64,000 nucleotides of DNA from Gonocerus acuteangulatus (lineage: Eukaryota > Arthropoda > Insecta > Hemiptera > Coreidae): the NCBI GenBank assembly GCA_946811695.1, contig OX328125.1, forward strand, positions 45,183,345 to 45,247,344, read 5' to 3'. This document shows positions 45,401-52,663 of this stretch, one piece after another. The translations under genes were made by a program, and so were the position numbers. Under the pieces are notes generated by a model, which was not told the origin of the DNA, did not search any database, and saw only the letters and a list, made by a program, of their open reading frames with translations. The first letter of the stretch is position 1. The number at the start of each line of letters is the position of its first letter.

Positions 45401-48201
45401 TTGAGTCCCCTGGTAGCCCATTCATTTACCGACCATAAAATATGTAAGCTCTTCTGATAAATTATTATTTAGTATCATAATTTGCTCTCAGAGCACTTTG
45501 AAATCTGATCAGTCTCCTATTCAATGCCTAAAGATTATGATTGTGCATTCTTTCAAATCATCATACTGCAGGCCTGAATTTCATGTGCCAAGTTCGTATT
45601 AACTATGTTTGTTATCAATTGATTGTTTGTAGGACTATGAATGTACCTTCCTGAAGCACATTATGGATTCTTCAGGTGTCAATATGTTCCACTCTTTCAC
45701 CTTTTTCATTCGTAAAGCTGCTAACTCTCTCTGCTCATAAAGGCTTTGATACCCCAATTTTCTTTGGAATAATGGTTCCCTTTGCATTTTTTCCCAGATG
45801 TCATACTATAACACAAGAATACATTACTTCATAAGAAAAATTAAAGCAAAGAAACATCTTTTTTTTTTCACTGAAGTAAAAAACATATTGCTGTAAATTA
45901 AGAAAGTTCTATGAAAACAGTCTTTTGTAGCAAGGAAGCAAAATTACAGAGATGAATTAAAGTAGAGATTTTTTTTAATCAAGAAGAAAAATATTACTGT
46001 AAATGAAGAAAGTTCTTTGAAAAATCGAATAACACATATCATAATTGGGCATGTAATTTATATTATTGAAGAAATGGAACCCTCTGAAGATCTCAGCAGT
46101 GATTTGCTGTAAAAGACTAGAGTCTAATCTAACTGTCATTCGTATGTAAGCCATAGATTTTTAGGGAATAAAGCTGTTGACAGGCTTGAATCATGAATCA
46201 ACCTCAAAGACATGTACATGAATACATTATTTTTTCTTATTTAAAAAGTGTTATAAAAGAAACATGAAATAAATAAAAAAAATAATACGTTGAATATTGT
46301 TCATAATTAGGGAACGGATGTTCATGTATTTACATATTTTTTTCTGATTCTTAAATCGTAATTCTTGATCAAATTCTGTATGTTTTAAGTGATCTTAAAG
46401 CATTTAAACAGGTGTTTATTTTACATATTTTGTCAAAAATCCATATTTTTTACATATTCTGCCATAAATACATATGTTTGCTACATATTTTGATATATTT
46501 TTTTTTTTTGTAATTGAAAAAATAAAGGGGAAACCGAGAAAGAAATTAATACTTTACCTACTGTGCCTAGAACACTGAAGTATTGTTATTTTTGACTGAT
46601 GAGGCTCAATACATGATCAAAGCAATACCATGAAAGTTTTTTACACGAAAATGATTCATCTTTGGCCCATGCTGTGCACCGTATTGCTGAAACCGTAAGG
46701 GCACAGTTTTCTGATGTCGATGAATTGATATCGACAGTTAAAAAATTATTTCTTAAATCTCCTAGCCGGGTAAGAATTTTAAAGGAGAACTATCCCGAAA
46801 TGCCATTACCTCCCCAACCAGTAATTACTTGTTGAGGCACTTGGCTGGACGCAGCACAATACTACAGGGAGAACTTCGATAAAATAAAAAATGTTCTTTC
46901 ACAATTTGATCCAGAGTCAGCCGTAGGAGTAGATAAAGCTAAGTTAAAAAAAAATCAAGCTTGAAGGACGACCTTGCCTACATTTCTTCAAATGTGTACT
47001 TTATATCTCCTACTATATCAAGACTAGAGACAAAAGGCATGTTGTTAACGGATAGCATTGCAATCATACAGGGAGTAATAGAGAAAATCGAGGTTTTAGA
47101 AGGAGATACTGGGAATAAATTTAAAAAAAAGTTAAAAGATTGTTTAAGAAAAAACCCTGGATGGAAAGATATCCAGATTATTGGAGACATCCACAGAGGC
47201 AAAACAGCAAGTAGATGTTTAACAGTTGAGTTGAATCCCATGGAGATTGCAGCCTTCAAATACACATCAGTCACTTCAGTAGATGTTGAAGGATCATTTA
47301 GTCGCTTCAAAAATATTCTGAAATCTCACCGTGGTGACATTTCACGTTTGACAATTTAAAAATGCATGTTGTTGCAAACAATTTTACAAAATAATGCACA
47401 TCTGTTAAAATGTTCAACTTCCTTTTCCCCCTTTTATGTGTTCCTAATTTTAATTTATACTTCATTTTTCTATATGTTATAGAGTTTAAGTAATTTTGTT
47501 CTATCCATTTATAATAATAGAGTTCCTAGTTATTATTTATGCTTTTCTTTTTAATATTTTATAGTGTTTTAGGTATTTTTTACTACATATTTTCAATTTT
47601 TTATTACATATTTCATTATAAATAGTTACATATATATATGTACATATTTTGAATTTTATTTTACATGAACATCCGTTCCCTATTCATAATCATTATCATA
47701 AGCTGGAAATTGTTTAATTTAAAAATAAGCATTATTTAAAAACCATCTTCTACAAGACAAAGTTTTTCATATGAAATATCATTATTTCTATAAATACTAG
47801 ATGGCTTGCATGAACATAACAGAGAAACAAAATTAAGTATATTCAAGCATTTTGTGATACATTCTTCTTCGCAACAAAAACATATGATTAGATTTGATAA
47901 TTCAAACTTTTGTTGCATTACGAGTTACAATAAAAGAAATGAAAAAAATAATAATAGTCACTGACAAACAGAATAAATATTTTTAGAAGTTGAAAGCCAC
48001 TTTAGCTTTGGTAATCTCTAATTAATAGGCAAATATTACTTGATTAATGATTAACATTGTAGGATAATATAAAAATATTCTTACTTTATATTTTACTATT
48101 TCTTCATCATCAAGAGAAAGTATCATTTGCTTCCAATTGAATGATGCTGACTTTCTATATCTATCTAGGGGTCCTCTCGGCAAATCCTTAATGAAATTCA
48201 T
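22782..48201 (-). CDS. Peroxisomal acyl-CoA oxidase, ACOX3-type, copy B (complete)
   Basis: Fourteen exons give 2055 bp and a 684-residue protein, near the ~700 residues usual for ACOX3. Order: [17 protein letters not shown] start (1-39); [10 protein letters not shown] and [11 protein letters not shown] (~148-192); QLITPDG and [15 protein letters not shown] (~205-250); YRIPKENLL (~256); LSAGRVG and [11 protein letters not shown] (~294-330); [13 protein letters not shown] (~411-423); [17 protein letters not shown] with the catalytic Glu near 444; [11 protein letters not shown] (~546-556); [16 protein letters not shown] and GYADG (~625-650); and C-terminal SKL, the type 1 peroxisomal signal. 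All introns are GT-AG except intron 8, which needs a GC donor. The ACOX3 assignment rests on YEGDN/QQTSN; an ACOX1 origin is unlikely. No inactivating change is visible, so it should be functional. Confidence 0.94.
22967..23121 (-). CDS. ACOX copy B, exon 13
   Basis: Encodes [20 protein letters not shown], then [20 protein letters not shown] and PLGYADGK, the family's conserved C-terminal block. Donor GTAAGA, acceptor CCTTATTTCAG. Confidence 0.93.
23335..23640 (-). mobile_element. Two tRNA-derived SINE fragments in tandem
   Basis: On the minus strand the first (23640-~23545) carries TGGTCTAGTGGCTAACATC and GGGGGTTCGAGTCCCGCC. The second (~23470-23335) carries CTAGTGGCTGACGCC and GTGGGTTCGATCCCC and ends with the shared tail CGGCGCTAATGGCCTAGATG TCGAAAAAA. 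A and B boxes are visible in both. They lie in intron 12 of copy B. Confidence 0.75.
23927..24059 (-). CDS. ACOX copy B, exon 12
   Basis: Encodes [20 protein letters not shown] through [16 protein letters not shown]. 133 bp, phase 0 to 1. Donor GTAGTT, acceptor TTTTATTCTAG. Confidence 0.9.
24060..25109. other. Left part of intron 11 of copy B
   Basis: AT-rich intron sequence with no ORF or element I can name. At 25077-25100 its right edge holds a primer-binding-site-like segment (minus strand TTGGCTCCCAACGTAGAGGC) lying 8 bp outside the LTR that follows. Confidence 0.6.
25110..25394 (-). repeat. LTR, left copy (3' LTR)
   Basis: Plus-sense TGAACTGCACGTATGAGACT to TATCATTACA. Contains two copies of AACTGCACGTATGAGACTAG about 40 bp apart. 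Pairs with 27409-27693. Confidence 0.85.
25780..26870 (-). pseudogene. Gag-like ORFs of the LTR element (broken)
   Basis: Reading leftward: an ATG near 26823 opens [20 protein letters not shown] and soon stops; another frame (26754-26500) gives [20 protein letters not shown] and a coiled-coil-like [19 protein letters not shown]; 26322-26059 is Lys/Asn/Glu-rich; 26021-25785 is basic and ends near [18 protein letters not shown]. Position and composition suggest a gag protein, but no zinc knuckle is seen. Assignment is by context only. Confidence 0.45.
26850..27125 (-). repeat. Array of primer-binding-site-like segments
   Basis: On the minus strand TATAACA..TTGGC is followed by a CCAAC-type block four times (about 27125, 27015, 26945 and 26880): TTGGCGCCAACATGGCGC, TTGGCTCCCAATGTAGAGGC, TTGGCACATCAACGTGTGGC, TTGGCGTCCAACTTGTTGGC. 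Each resembles TGGCGCCCAACGTGGGGC, the site complementary to the tRNA-Lys 3' end. A fifth lies at 25077-25100. Confidence 0.5.
27304..27395 (+). repeat. 26-bp tandem repeat, three and a half units
   Basis: Units of 26 bp (start TGCATATGACATGTG, end TATCTTGTATA) at 27304, 27330 and 27356 are identical; a fourth is partial and diverged. It lies in the leader of the LTR element. Confidence 0.9.
27409..27693 (-). repeat. LTR, right copy (5' LTR)
   Basis: 285 bp, same length and TG..CA termini as the left LTR, with four or five single-base differences by eye, so the insertion is young relative to the surrounding debris. Confidence 0.85.
27847..28053 (+). mobile_element. Helitron-like 3' end with hairpin and CTAA terminus
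   Basis: A (TA)n tract (27850-27917) is followed by a ~110-bp block, then a 9-bp stem GTTTCCTCC/GGAGGAAAC (28019-28027, 28040-28048), and CTAA at 28050-28053 followed by T. Hairpin plus CTRR plus T is the Helitron 3' signature. The same layout and related sequence occur at 52662-52799. Confidence 0.6.
28220..28374 (-). CDS. ACOX copy B, exon 11
   Basis: Encodes [20 protein letters not shown] through [14 protein letters not shown]. 155 bp; donor GTAATA, acceptor TTATTTTACAG. A T30 run lies in the next intron at 28093-28122. Confidence 0.92.
28505..28650 (-). mobile_element. tRNA-derived SINE, minus orientation
   Basis: On the minus strand: TAAGGCGTTACTAACACTC, GGGTCATGGGTTCAATTCC (B box), TGGGGTGGTGGCTTATC, AAAGGTATCAGCCC, TAGAAAAGGGTGGTAACCTA. 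Same family as 35165, 58088 and 15049. Intron 10 of copy B. Confidence 0.75.
28962..29195 (-). CDS. ACOX copy B, exon 10 (catalytic Glu exon)
   Basis: Encodes [20 protein letters not shown] then [20 protein letters not shown] through VKPE. Glu of YEGDN is the predicted catalytic base (about residue 444). 234 bp as in copy A. Confidence 0.94.
29579..29699 (-). CDS. ACOX copy B, exon 9
   Basis: Encodes [20 protein letters not shown] and [20 protein letters not shown]. 121 bp; donor GTACTT. The acceptor is the second AG of TTAAGAAAG, chosen to keep phase with exon 8. Confidence 0.9.
30150..31790 (+). pseudogene. LINE ORF1 (gag-like), interrupted by a MITE
   Basis: The upstream part (30150-30343) reads [16 protein letters not shown] and [15 protein letters not shown]; the downstream part (31088-31790) reads [20 protein letters not shown] then [27 protein letters not shown] and [15 protein letters not shown], three Cys/His knuckles typical of Jockey-clade ORF1. 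A Pro/Thr-rich tail ends at the stop after 31790. The MITE lies between the two parts and its target duplication keeps both in one frame, so ORF1 was open when it was hit. Confidence 0.85.
30344..31079. mobile_element. 736-bp MITE nested in the LINE ORF1
   Basis: Terminal inverted repeats of about 160 bp start GGTAAAAATGCAGTTTCCCG at both ends. The 8-bp flanks are GATTTAAA (30336-30343) and GATTTATA (31080-31087), one mismatch. Inside, a ~65-bp block holding TTGAGCGAGCGTAGCGAGCG occurs twice in direct orientation (about 30520-30585 and 30789-30850). The 8-bp duplication suggests hAT or another 8-bp superfamily. No coding sequence. Confidence 0.85.
31884..34495 (+). pseudogene. LINE ORF2 (endonuclease and reverse transcriptase), frameshifted
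   Basis: Order of motifs: [33 protein letters not shown] and [11 protein letters not shown] (APE endonuclease, 31914-32550); [19 protein letters not shown] (33190), [15 protein letters not shown] (33400), [15 protein letters not shown] (33500), [13 protein letters not shown] (33605), [18 protein letters not shown] (33770), ALFTDDT (33862, the catalytic box, normally FADD), then the thumb and [13 protein letters not shown]. Frame changes near 32045, 33330-33400, 33610 and 33935 and a stop at 32755 kill it. Amino-acid motifs remain well conserved, so decay is recent. Confidence 0.88.
34725..34790 (+). repeat. LINE 3' tail fragment ending in TGATTGATTGAT beside exon 8
   Basis: CACCCAGAATGTATTGGGCT, AACAAATAAA and a TGATTGATTGAT tail, like the end of the LINE just upstream but from a different family member. 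Its tail stops about 9 bp from the donor of ACOX copy B exon 8. Confidence 0.6.
34796..34915 (-). CDS. ACOX copy B, exon 8 (GC splice donor)
   Basis: Encodes [20 protein letters not shown] through [10 protein letters not shown], 120 bp as in copy A. To join exon 9 in phase the donor must be AAG followed by GCATGT, a GC-AG intron. The nearest GT four bases on shifts the frame. Acceptor ATTTTTTTCTAG. Confidence 0.85.
35165..35310 (-). mobile_element. tRNA-derived SINE, minus orientation
   Basis: Minus strand: GGAGGCCCGGTGGCCATGAG, TGCTAAGGCGTATGC, TGGTGGCTTTTCTTTAAA, AAGGCATCCTGGCTAAAGA, GGGTGGTAACCTGTAGATA. Internal part around the B box is deleted. Intron 7 of copy B. Confidence 0.7.
35437..35621 (-). 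mobile_element. 5S rRNA-derived SINE, copy 2 (better preserved)
   Basis: Minus-strand head 35621-35513 (109 nt) is 5S-like: GCCAACGGCCATAGCCACG, TTGAATACACCGGTTCCCA, AGCAACGTCGGGCGTGGTC and GTCAGTACCTGAATGGGTGA. The internal Pol III elements (box A, intermediate, box C) are recognisable. The tail 35512-35437 reads GGGTGGCAACCTATAGATAG, CCCGGTGCTAATGGCCAAGA, TGTAGATGCGCCG and a short A run. Same tail as the tRNA-type SINEs. Confidence 0.8.
36030..36262 (-). pseudogene. LINE ORF2 C-terminal fragment (RTE-like)
   Basis: Encodes [20 protein letters not shown] then [15 protein letters not shown], and ends with VIDSIKM. QLRWLGH..R is the usual C-terminal motif after the RT domain of such LINEs. 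An open 76-codon relic, with no adjoining RT domain. Confidence 0.7.
36550..37483. mobile_element. hAT-type foldback element, 934 bp
   Basis: Ends CAGAGATGGGCATAATTTC and complement CAGAAATGGGCAAAATTTT, the classic hAT terminal sequence. 8-bp flanks GATTTAAG (36542-36549) and GGTTTAAG (37484-37491). The arms are long, AT-rich and almost fully complementary (period-like GAATAAATTCGTA blocks), so the whole element folds on itself. No ORF of note. Intron 7 of copy B, just after an A-rich run at 36457-36499. Confidence 0.85.
38439..38608 (-). CDS. ACOX copy B, exon 7
   Basis: Encodes [20 protein letters not shown] then [36 protein letters not shown]. 170 bp; donor GTAATT; acceptor TTAATTTTTAG. 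Confidence 0.94.
38640..38960 (-). repeat. SINE tail fragments and A-rich runs
   Basis: An A run (38643-38666), then ACTGGTGCCAATGGCC and AGTCGACGCACCA (38707-38741), an A-rich run to 38770, and ATCGACTGCCGGGGTCATTA (38905-38930) before a further A-run at 38935-38952. These are pieces of the shared SINE tail. Confidence 0.55.
39110..39300 (-). repeat. Reverse copy of the 52.48-52.66 kb repeat
   Basis: The complement of this stretch matches 52465-52650: GCGAATTTCG, GGTTAACGAACTTGACCTTT-type block, CAAAATCGGACCAT, next to a (TA)n tract at 39122-39141. It is nested in the GC-ended element. Confidence 0.6.
40134..40156 (+). repeat. Poly-G run of 23
   Basis: G23 followed by CACCGCAGG. A C8 run at about 40381, and a G10 run at about 40452, lie close by. 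A run this long of G can form a quadruplex in single strands. Confidence 0.95.
41118..41345 (-). mobile_element. tRNA-derived SINE, second family
   Basis: Minus strand starts GATTAGCTCAATGGTTGAGC (A box region of a tRNA), then ACCTGAGTTCAAAACTCAGG (B box region), CTAAAGATTTTATC, TTTAATTAATTTAATGAGGA, CAAAGGGGAAAATCAGGTGG. The body matches 60150-60330 but not the GGAGGCCC family. Confidence 0.7.
41424..41693. repeat. Foldback repeat, ~85-bp arms
   Basis: 41424-41508 (AATTGCCTAGAATGAAAACC, ATATCTAAAAAAA, TAAATAACTTTTATACG, TATTAGATGG) recurs as complement at 41608-41693 around a ~100-bp loop. Non-coding. Confidence 0.8.
42215..42330 (-). CDS. ACOX copy B, exon 6
   Basis: Encodes [20 protein letters not shown] through YKDPKKKLG. 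116 bp; donor GTAACA; acceptor ACTTTTATAG. Confidence 0.94.
42415..42589 (-). CDS. ACOX copy B, exon 5
   Basis: Encodes [20 protein letters not shown] through [20 protein letters not shown]. 175 bp; only 84 bp of intron separate it from exon 6. Confidence 0.94.
42966..43113 (-). CDS. ACOX copy B, exon 4
   Basis: Encodes [20 protein letters not shown] then [20 protein letters not shown] and [10 protein letters not shown]. 148 bp. [15 protein letters not shown] is the conserved flavin-contact block. Confidence 0.95.
43178..43330 (-). CDS. ACOX copy B, exon 3
   Basis: Encodes [20 protein letters not shown] through [20 protein letters not shown]. 153 bp, phase 0-0. Confidence 0.94.
43780..44995 (-). 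pseudogene. CR1/L2-like LINE remnant (RT to C-terminus)
   Basis: Minus-strand pieces in LINE order: [20 protein letters not shown] (about 44850), [17 protein letters not shown] (about 44650), [11 protein letters not shown] (about 44545), [31 protein letters not shown] (about 44110), and [20 protein letters not shown] then [10 protein letters not shown] (43830-43930), the usual C-terminal LWN.LP motif of CR1/L2/Jockey-group LINEs. Stops and frameshifts throughout. Intron 2 of ACOX copy B. Confidence 0.78.
45647..45805 (-). CDS. ACOX copy B, exon 2
   Basis: Encodes [20 protein letters not shown] through [12 protein letters not shown]. 159 bp, phase 0-0; acceptor CTTGTGTTATAG, donor GTACAT. Confidence 0.94.
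46308..47682 (+). pseudogene. hAT transposon with transposase C-terminal part
   Basis: Ends TAGGGAACGGATGTTCATGT and its complement, with an exact 8-bp duplication TTCATAAT (46300-46307, 47683-47690). On the plus strand about 46690-46960 holds frameshifted pieces (VHDLK-, KIFLK- and [14 protein letters not shown]), then an open stretch 46961-47356 with [20 protein letters not shown] and [20 protein letters not shown], the hAT dimerisation region of CGGBP1/ZBED-related transposases. The BED finger and N-terminal half are gone. 1375 bp, in intron 1 of copy B. Confidence 0.85.
48085..48201 (-). CDS. ACOX copy B, exon 1 with start codon
   Basis: Starts at the ATG at 48201-48199: [20 protein letters not shown] then [19 protein letters not shown]. 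An in-frame ATG at 48276 would add 25 residues, but copy A starts at the equivalent of 48201 and that extension has no counterpart, so the shorter start is preferred. Donor GTAAGA. Confidence 0.92.
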
Positions 48202-50310
48202 TTTGTACACTGAAGGTCCCGAAACTAAACTAAAGAGTTGCGAACACTTAAATGTATGTAAATAATGAAAGCACAATTCTAATGTTTATTCATTACTCAG
48301 TTACTCAGCAATATATTGAGTACCCCAGTCTTATGATAAAACGATTAGCTCCGATAAGTTTTTTCTCTTTTCTTACTTGTCAAGGACACGTAAGCAATTA
48401 ATGATTCAATGAAACAAATTTCAAATGAAATCATAGATTTACAAATTAGAAAACTTAATTTCCGGGAAAACAATAGTACGTTTTTTTTTTTAAATTATTG
48501 ATTGGGGTCAGTAATGTTAAAACTACACTATGACGTTTGATAAGGCTGAGTCCAACAGGCGGGAGTGATAAGAGATCGTAGTTGATTCAGCTAAGCTATG
48601 ACTACAAAGATGTTAGTACATTCCTATGGCTCCAACATATAGGTCAAGCTAATATAAAAACAAAAGTCCGACTCGCAGGAACTGCAGCATCTTAGCGCGG
48701 TTCCGTTCATGTCCCTAGTGCCATTTGATAAGCTTAGAAAAAAAATAAACTTATTTTTTTTATATTTCTCGTGAAAATTGTCAAAATCCTCTCGAACATC
48801 TCGAATAAAAGTGATATTAAGGCGTCAGGGACACCCACAGTAGCTAACTTTTACACAGAAGCGGAAATTACAGGATCTGGCTCTCATTCTAAAGCAAAGC
48901 TCTATAAATCAATACAAAATATGCCTAATAAAGCCTTTCTAGAGGATACAGAAGCATGGGCGTATATGAGGGGGGGGGCTGAGGGGGCTGCAGCCCCTCC
49001 CGAAATTTTGAATTGATGATAAAAACTTCTCGTAAAACCCTTAAAAATAAATTAAATAAGATCACTTAGTTCATAAAACATATTTTATTTTACATGTAAT
49101 AGCGTTTTAGTTGCCTAAAACTATTCCAAGCTCTAAATATTTAGTATTCCATACCCTGGAAATGGTCTCAGCCCCCCCCGAAATTGTTTTTATATACGCC
49201 CATGTACAGAAGGATCAAGAAGAGACACAAGATTGAGTAGAATACCCTGCCTAATATAGCCTATATAGAATAATATGTTGAATAAAACCTATCTAGTAAA
49301 TACACAAGGACAAATAAAAGTCTTGACGAATAACAAATCAAGAAAAAAAAACTTTATTTAACAAAATAAAACAAAGTTTAGTTGCCCAACTACAATAGAA
49401 TAATATACCTAATTAAGTCTATGGAGTAGACACAAATGGACCAAAAACAAGTCTTGTGGAATATTGTTTTTTTTTCTAATTAAATACTTTTTATCAATAT
49501 TTAGTATATAACCTTTGTTGAAAACTATTGATTGCTAATTGATGAATCGGTTTACAACTAAGTAGTCTTTATCAATATTTAGTATATAACCTTATGTTTG
49601 GATCTGAGTTTTTGGGGTGCTCTCCGGCTAGGCTTTGTATTTGTGTCGGCAGATACCTGGGGTATATTTACAGCTCTTGAGGATTAACTCTTAGCAGGTA
49701 AATTTCCTGCGGCCCCCTGGTTTCTACGGGCATTGAACTTTAGGAGGATTGGATTTAGGACTTAATATACGTATGTAGACTAAATCATAGCAAGAAGTAA
49801 TCCTCCGTCGTCGGTTCTTAACTATGTAGACTCGCTAATGTTATCCAATCTTAGATACATCGTATTTAAAATCCACAGCAAAAACACGACATTTCATCAG
49901 AATCCCCTGCTGAATAAAACTTATATAGAATAATATGCAAAATAAAGCCTATCTAGTGAATAAAAATAGAGGAAAAAAGCCGTTCGTGGTGGTAGAAAAT
50001 CTTAAACGTATTTCGCTCAGAAATCTCCGAAATATTGTCACTAATTTTACGTATCCTGTTTTATAGCCAAATAGATTAATATTCTATAATCAATAAGAAA
50101 AATCTACTAACAATAAAAAACTATAGGTAACAGATGAAAATAGGGAATACCAAGAATAATTCTAAAGAACGAAATCAACACCAGTACTGTCACATCTAGA
50201 TATTCATACGGCATCTTCGAATTCTAACAAACAAAATATTGATTCTAATTATACGTATCCTGTTTCATTGACAAATACATTTGACTATTATAAGCAATTA
50301 AAAACACTAG
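48202..50310. other. Upstream flank of ACOX copy B, no gene
   Basis: Should hold the promoter of copy B, but no motif is convincing. 48660-48745 carries the start motif of the Helitron-like family (AAAAGTCCGACTCGCAGGAA). A hAT MITE lies at 48955-49204. 49210-50310 has repeated phrases such as AATAAAGCCTATCTAGTGAA and is probably old mobile-element sequence. Confidence 0.55.
48955..49204. mobile_element. hAT MITE, 250 bp, exact 8-bp duplication
   Basis: Ends CATGGGCGTATATGAGGGGG and complement CATGGGCGTATATAAAAACA, flanked by TACAGAAG on both sides (48947-48954, 49205-49212). G- and C-runs sit just inside the ends. A fragment with similar sequence (GTGTATATAAGGGGG, GAGGCTGCAGCC) lies at 40440-40490. 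Confidence 0.88.
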
Positions 50311-50317
50311 GGAATAT

Positions 50318-50400
50318 GCCAAAGAACTCGGAGTAGGAGCCTCGACAGTTTCAAGACATTTGAAGGAAATCGACAAATCCAAAACTGACATTTCATACGG
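50318..50400 (+). pseudogene. Mariner-like helix-turn-helix fragment
   Basis: Encodes YAKELGVGASTVSRHLKEID KSKTD in one frame, the second HTH of mariner transposases. No DDD catalytic part follows. A short relic in repeat-rich DNA. Confidence 0.5.
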
Positions 50401-50524
50401 TACAGCCTGATATATTTTTAACAATGAATTGTTTTTCTTATTTTAATTAATCTGTTTTATTGTCAAATACATTATCCAACTTTAAGCAATTAAAAAATAA
50501 CAAGGAATAAAAACAAACAAAAAG

Positions 50525-50860
50525 AACCGTTCGAATAAACGAAATCAATTACTTCAAAGTTTAAGCACTTATTTCTCCGATTGACATAGCCTAATCAAAA
50601 ATTGTTTCAGAATCTTTTTTGTAGAACATTTAGTAAGCTTTCGCATGGTAACCCTCCGTTTACCAATAATCCTAACCGTCTTCGAGATATTAGGGAATGT
50701 ATACGAAGTTCCCAAAACATTTCATGTCTGTTAATAAAATATTTTATTCTAATCCTTCCTGAGCTCCATACGTAACCAAAATTTTAACATATTAGTGTTG
50801 ATGAAATTCAAACATGCAGAAAATGTTTCAACTGAATCCCATAATTTTAAGTATCAAAAT
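50525..50860 (+). repeat. Direct repeat, left copy (pairs with 52000-52325)
   Basis: Starts GTTCGAATAAACGAAATCAA and follows 52000-52325 for about 330 bp at roughly 80 % identity (CACTTATTTCTCCGATTGAC, TTAATAAAATATTTTATTCT, GTTTCAACTGAATCCC). It ends where the Helitron-like element 50868-51983 starts. Confidence 0.75.
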
Positions 50861-50867
50861 CAAAGAC

Positions 50868-51772
50868 AAAAAGTCCGTCACGCAGGAGCTGCATAACTAA
50901 GCACTTTCCTCAGAATTTGGGTAGTGTAGACTGCTTTCCAAAACAATTTGCTTAAAATATCCTACATAAATAAAATAAAAACATGAATAGTTCTCTTTTA
51001 AATTTGTAATGAGTAACTGATAAATTATTAATTTGCTTCCAGAGTTATGTTTACACATGGTACCTACTACACTACGTAATAAATACAAAATCCTCATATT
51101 ATCGTATTTTGATCTAACGCAGGAACCGGATACAGTCCCTCTAGCACTCCTTGCGGCGCCTTTGTGAACCTATGTCTGGCTGGCTTTTCTATTGAAGTAT
51201 ATTACAAAGTAAACCCCCCTTTCCGATTGACAGATTCAGCTCATTTTTACAACACTTCTTTCATGAGTTACCCACGACGTATACCGCGTTTCGTTACAAT
51301 ACAGCAGAAATTACGACCAGTATGAGTATATTAGTAATTTGGGTCCGGAGTAAACCCCCCCTCCTAATGAACCGATTTAGTTTATTTTTACAACACATAT
51401 TTACCTGTAGATTACCACTATGAATACCGAGTTTCGTCGAAATACGCCTAAAATCACGGCTGGTAATGGCGAATTGGTATTGTCGGTCCGGAGTAAACCC
51501 CCCCCCCCCCCCCTCCGTATGAACCGATTTAGTTTATTTTTATATCTCACTTTTCTCTCTATATTACCAGTACGAATACCAAGTTTCGTTGAAATATAAC
51601 AAATATTACGGCTGAAATGGTCAAATTAGTGTTTTGGGTTCGGGGTAAACCCCCCCTTCAGGTGGACCGATTTTGGTGGTTAACGAACTCGTTCAATCGT
51701 TTGCTAATTGAATGCTATATACCAAGTTTCGTGACGAAAAAACAAAAACTCTGGCCGCTATCGTGTTAACAG

Positions 51773-51833
<61 letters not shown>

Positions 51834-51983
51834 TATATATATATATATAGATATATATAAATTTTAACGGGGGTCATTTTCGGTGTCTACTAGGTAGGAT
51901 CGATAAAGATTTGAAGAAATTTTTCAAAAATTCCGTCATGAGTCCAACCTCAATAGCTACTTTCCTTCGGAGGAAAGTGCTAA
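50868..51983 (+). mobile_element. Non-autonomous Helitron-like element with terminal hairpin
   Basis: Starts at the family motif AAAAAGTCCGTCACGCAGGA. 51200-51720 holds four degenerate ~140-bp repeats (GTAAACCCCCC..CCGATTTAG and ACCAAGTTTCGT). 51777-51845 is (TA)n. It ends with a perfect 8-bp hairpin ACTTTCCT-TCGG-AGGAAAGT (51959-51978) and CTAA at 51980-51983. A C14 run lies at 51498-51511. Related copies: 1-355, 880-1624. No Rep/helicase. Confidence 0.6.
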
Positions 51984-51999
51984 AAGACCAGTTCGAATA

Positions 52000-52622
52000 A
52001 GCGAAATCAATCACTTTAAAGTTTTAAGCACTTATTTCTCCGATTGACATCGCCTAATCAAAACTTTCATTAGAACCTTTTTTGTAGAACATTTAGTAAG
52101 CTTTCTAATGGTATTCTTCCGTTTCCCAAATTCGCAACCTTTTTCGAGATATTAAGGAAAGTATACAAAGTTACCAAAACTTTTTTATGCCTGTTAATAA
52201 AATATTTTATTCTAACCCTTCCTTAACTCCAAACGCAACCAAAATTTCAACATATTAGTTTTAATGAAAGTAGAACATGCAGTAAATGTTTCAACTGAAT
52301 CCCTTGATTCTAAGTACCCAAACCAAAAACGGCATTCAAAAATTATTTTTTCAGCTTTCTCGAAAACGGTTAAAGCTATCGCCTTGAAAATGGTTCCATT
52401 CGTTTTCCTAGCCCAAGAAGCCTATAAAAAGAGTACTTACAAGCTTATGAACTCAAAAACGTAAGCGTTACGATTTTTTTGCGCGAATTTCGCCCCAAAC
52501 GCCATCTTCCAGTGGGCGGATTTTGCTGGTTAACGAACTTGACCTTTCAAATTGGACGACAGATTTTTGTACCAAATTTCATCAAAATCGGACCATCAGG
52601 GAAGCCAGAAATGAGCGAACAG

Positions 52623-52663
<41 letters not shown>

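Noticed and set aside
47736..47918. Cys-rich minus-strand ORF of 60 codons as a zinc-finger exon
   Set aside because: Cys spacing fits no finger, no splice sites flank it properly, and it lies between exons of ACOX copy B without counterpart in copy A.
48202..48276. Upstream in-frame Met (48276) as start of ACOX copy B
   Set aside because: The added 25 residues have no counterpart in copy A, whose start aligns with the ATG at 48201.
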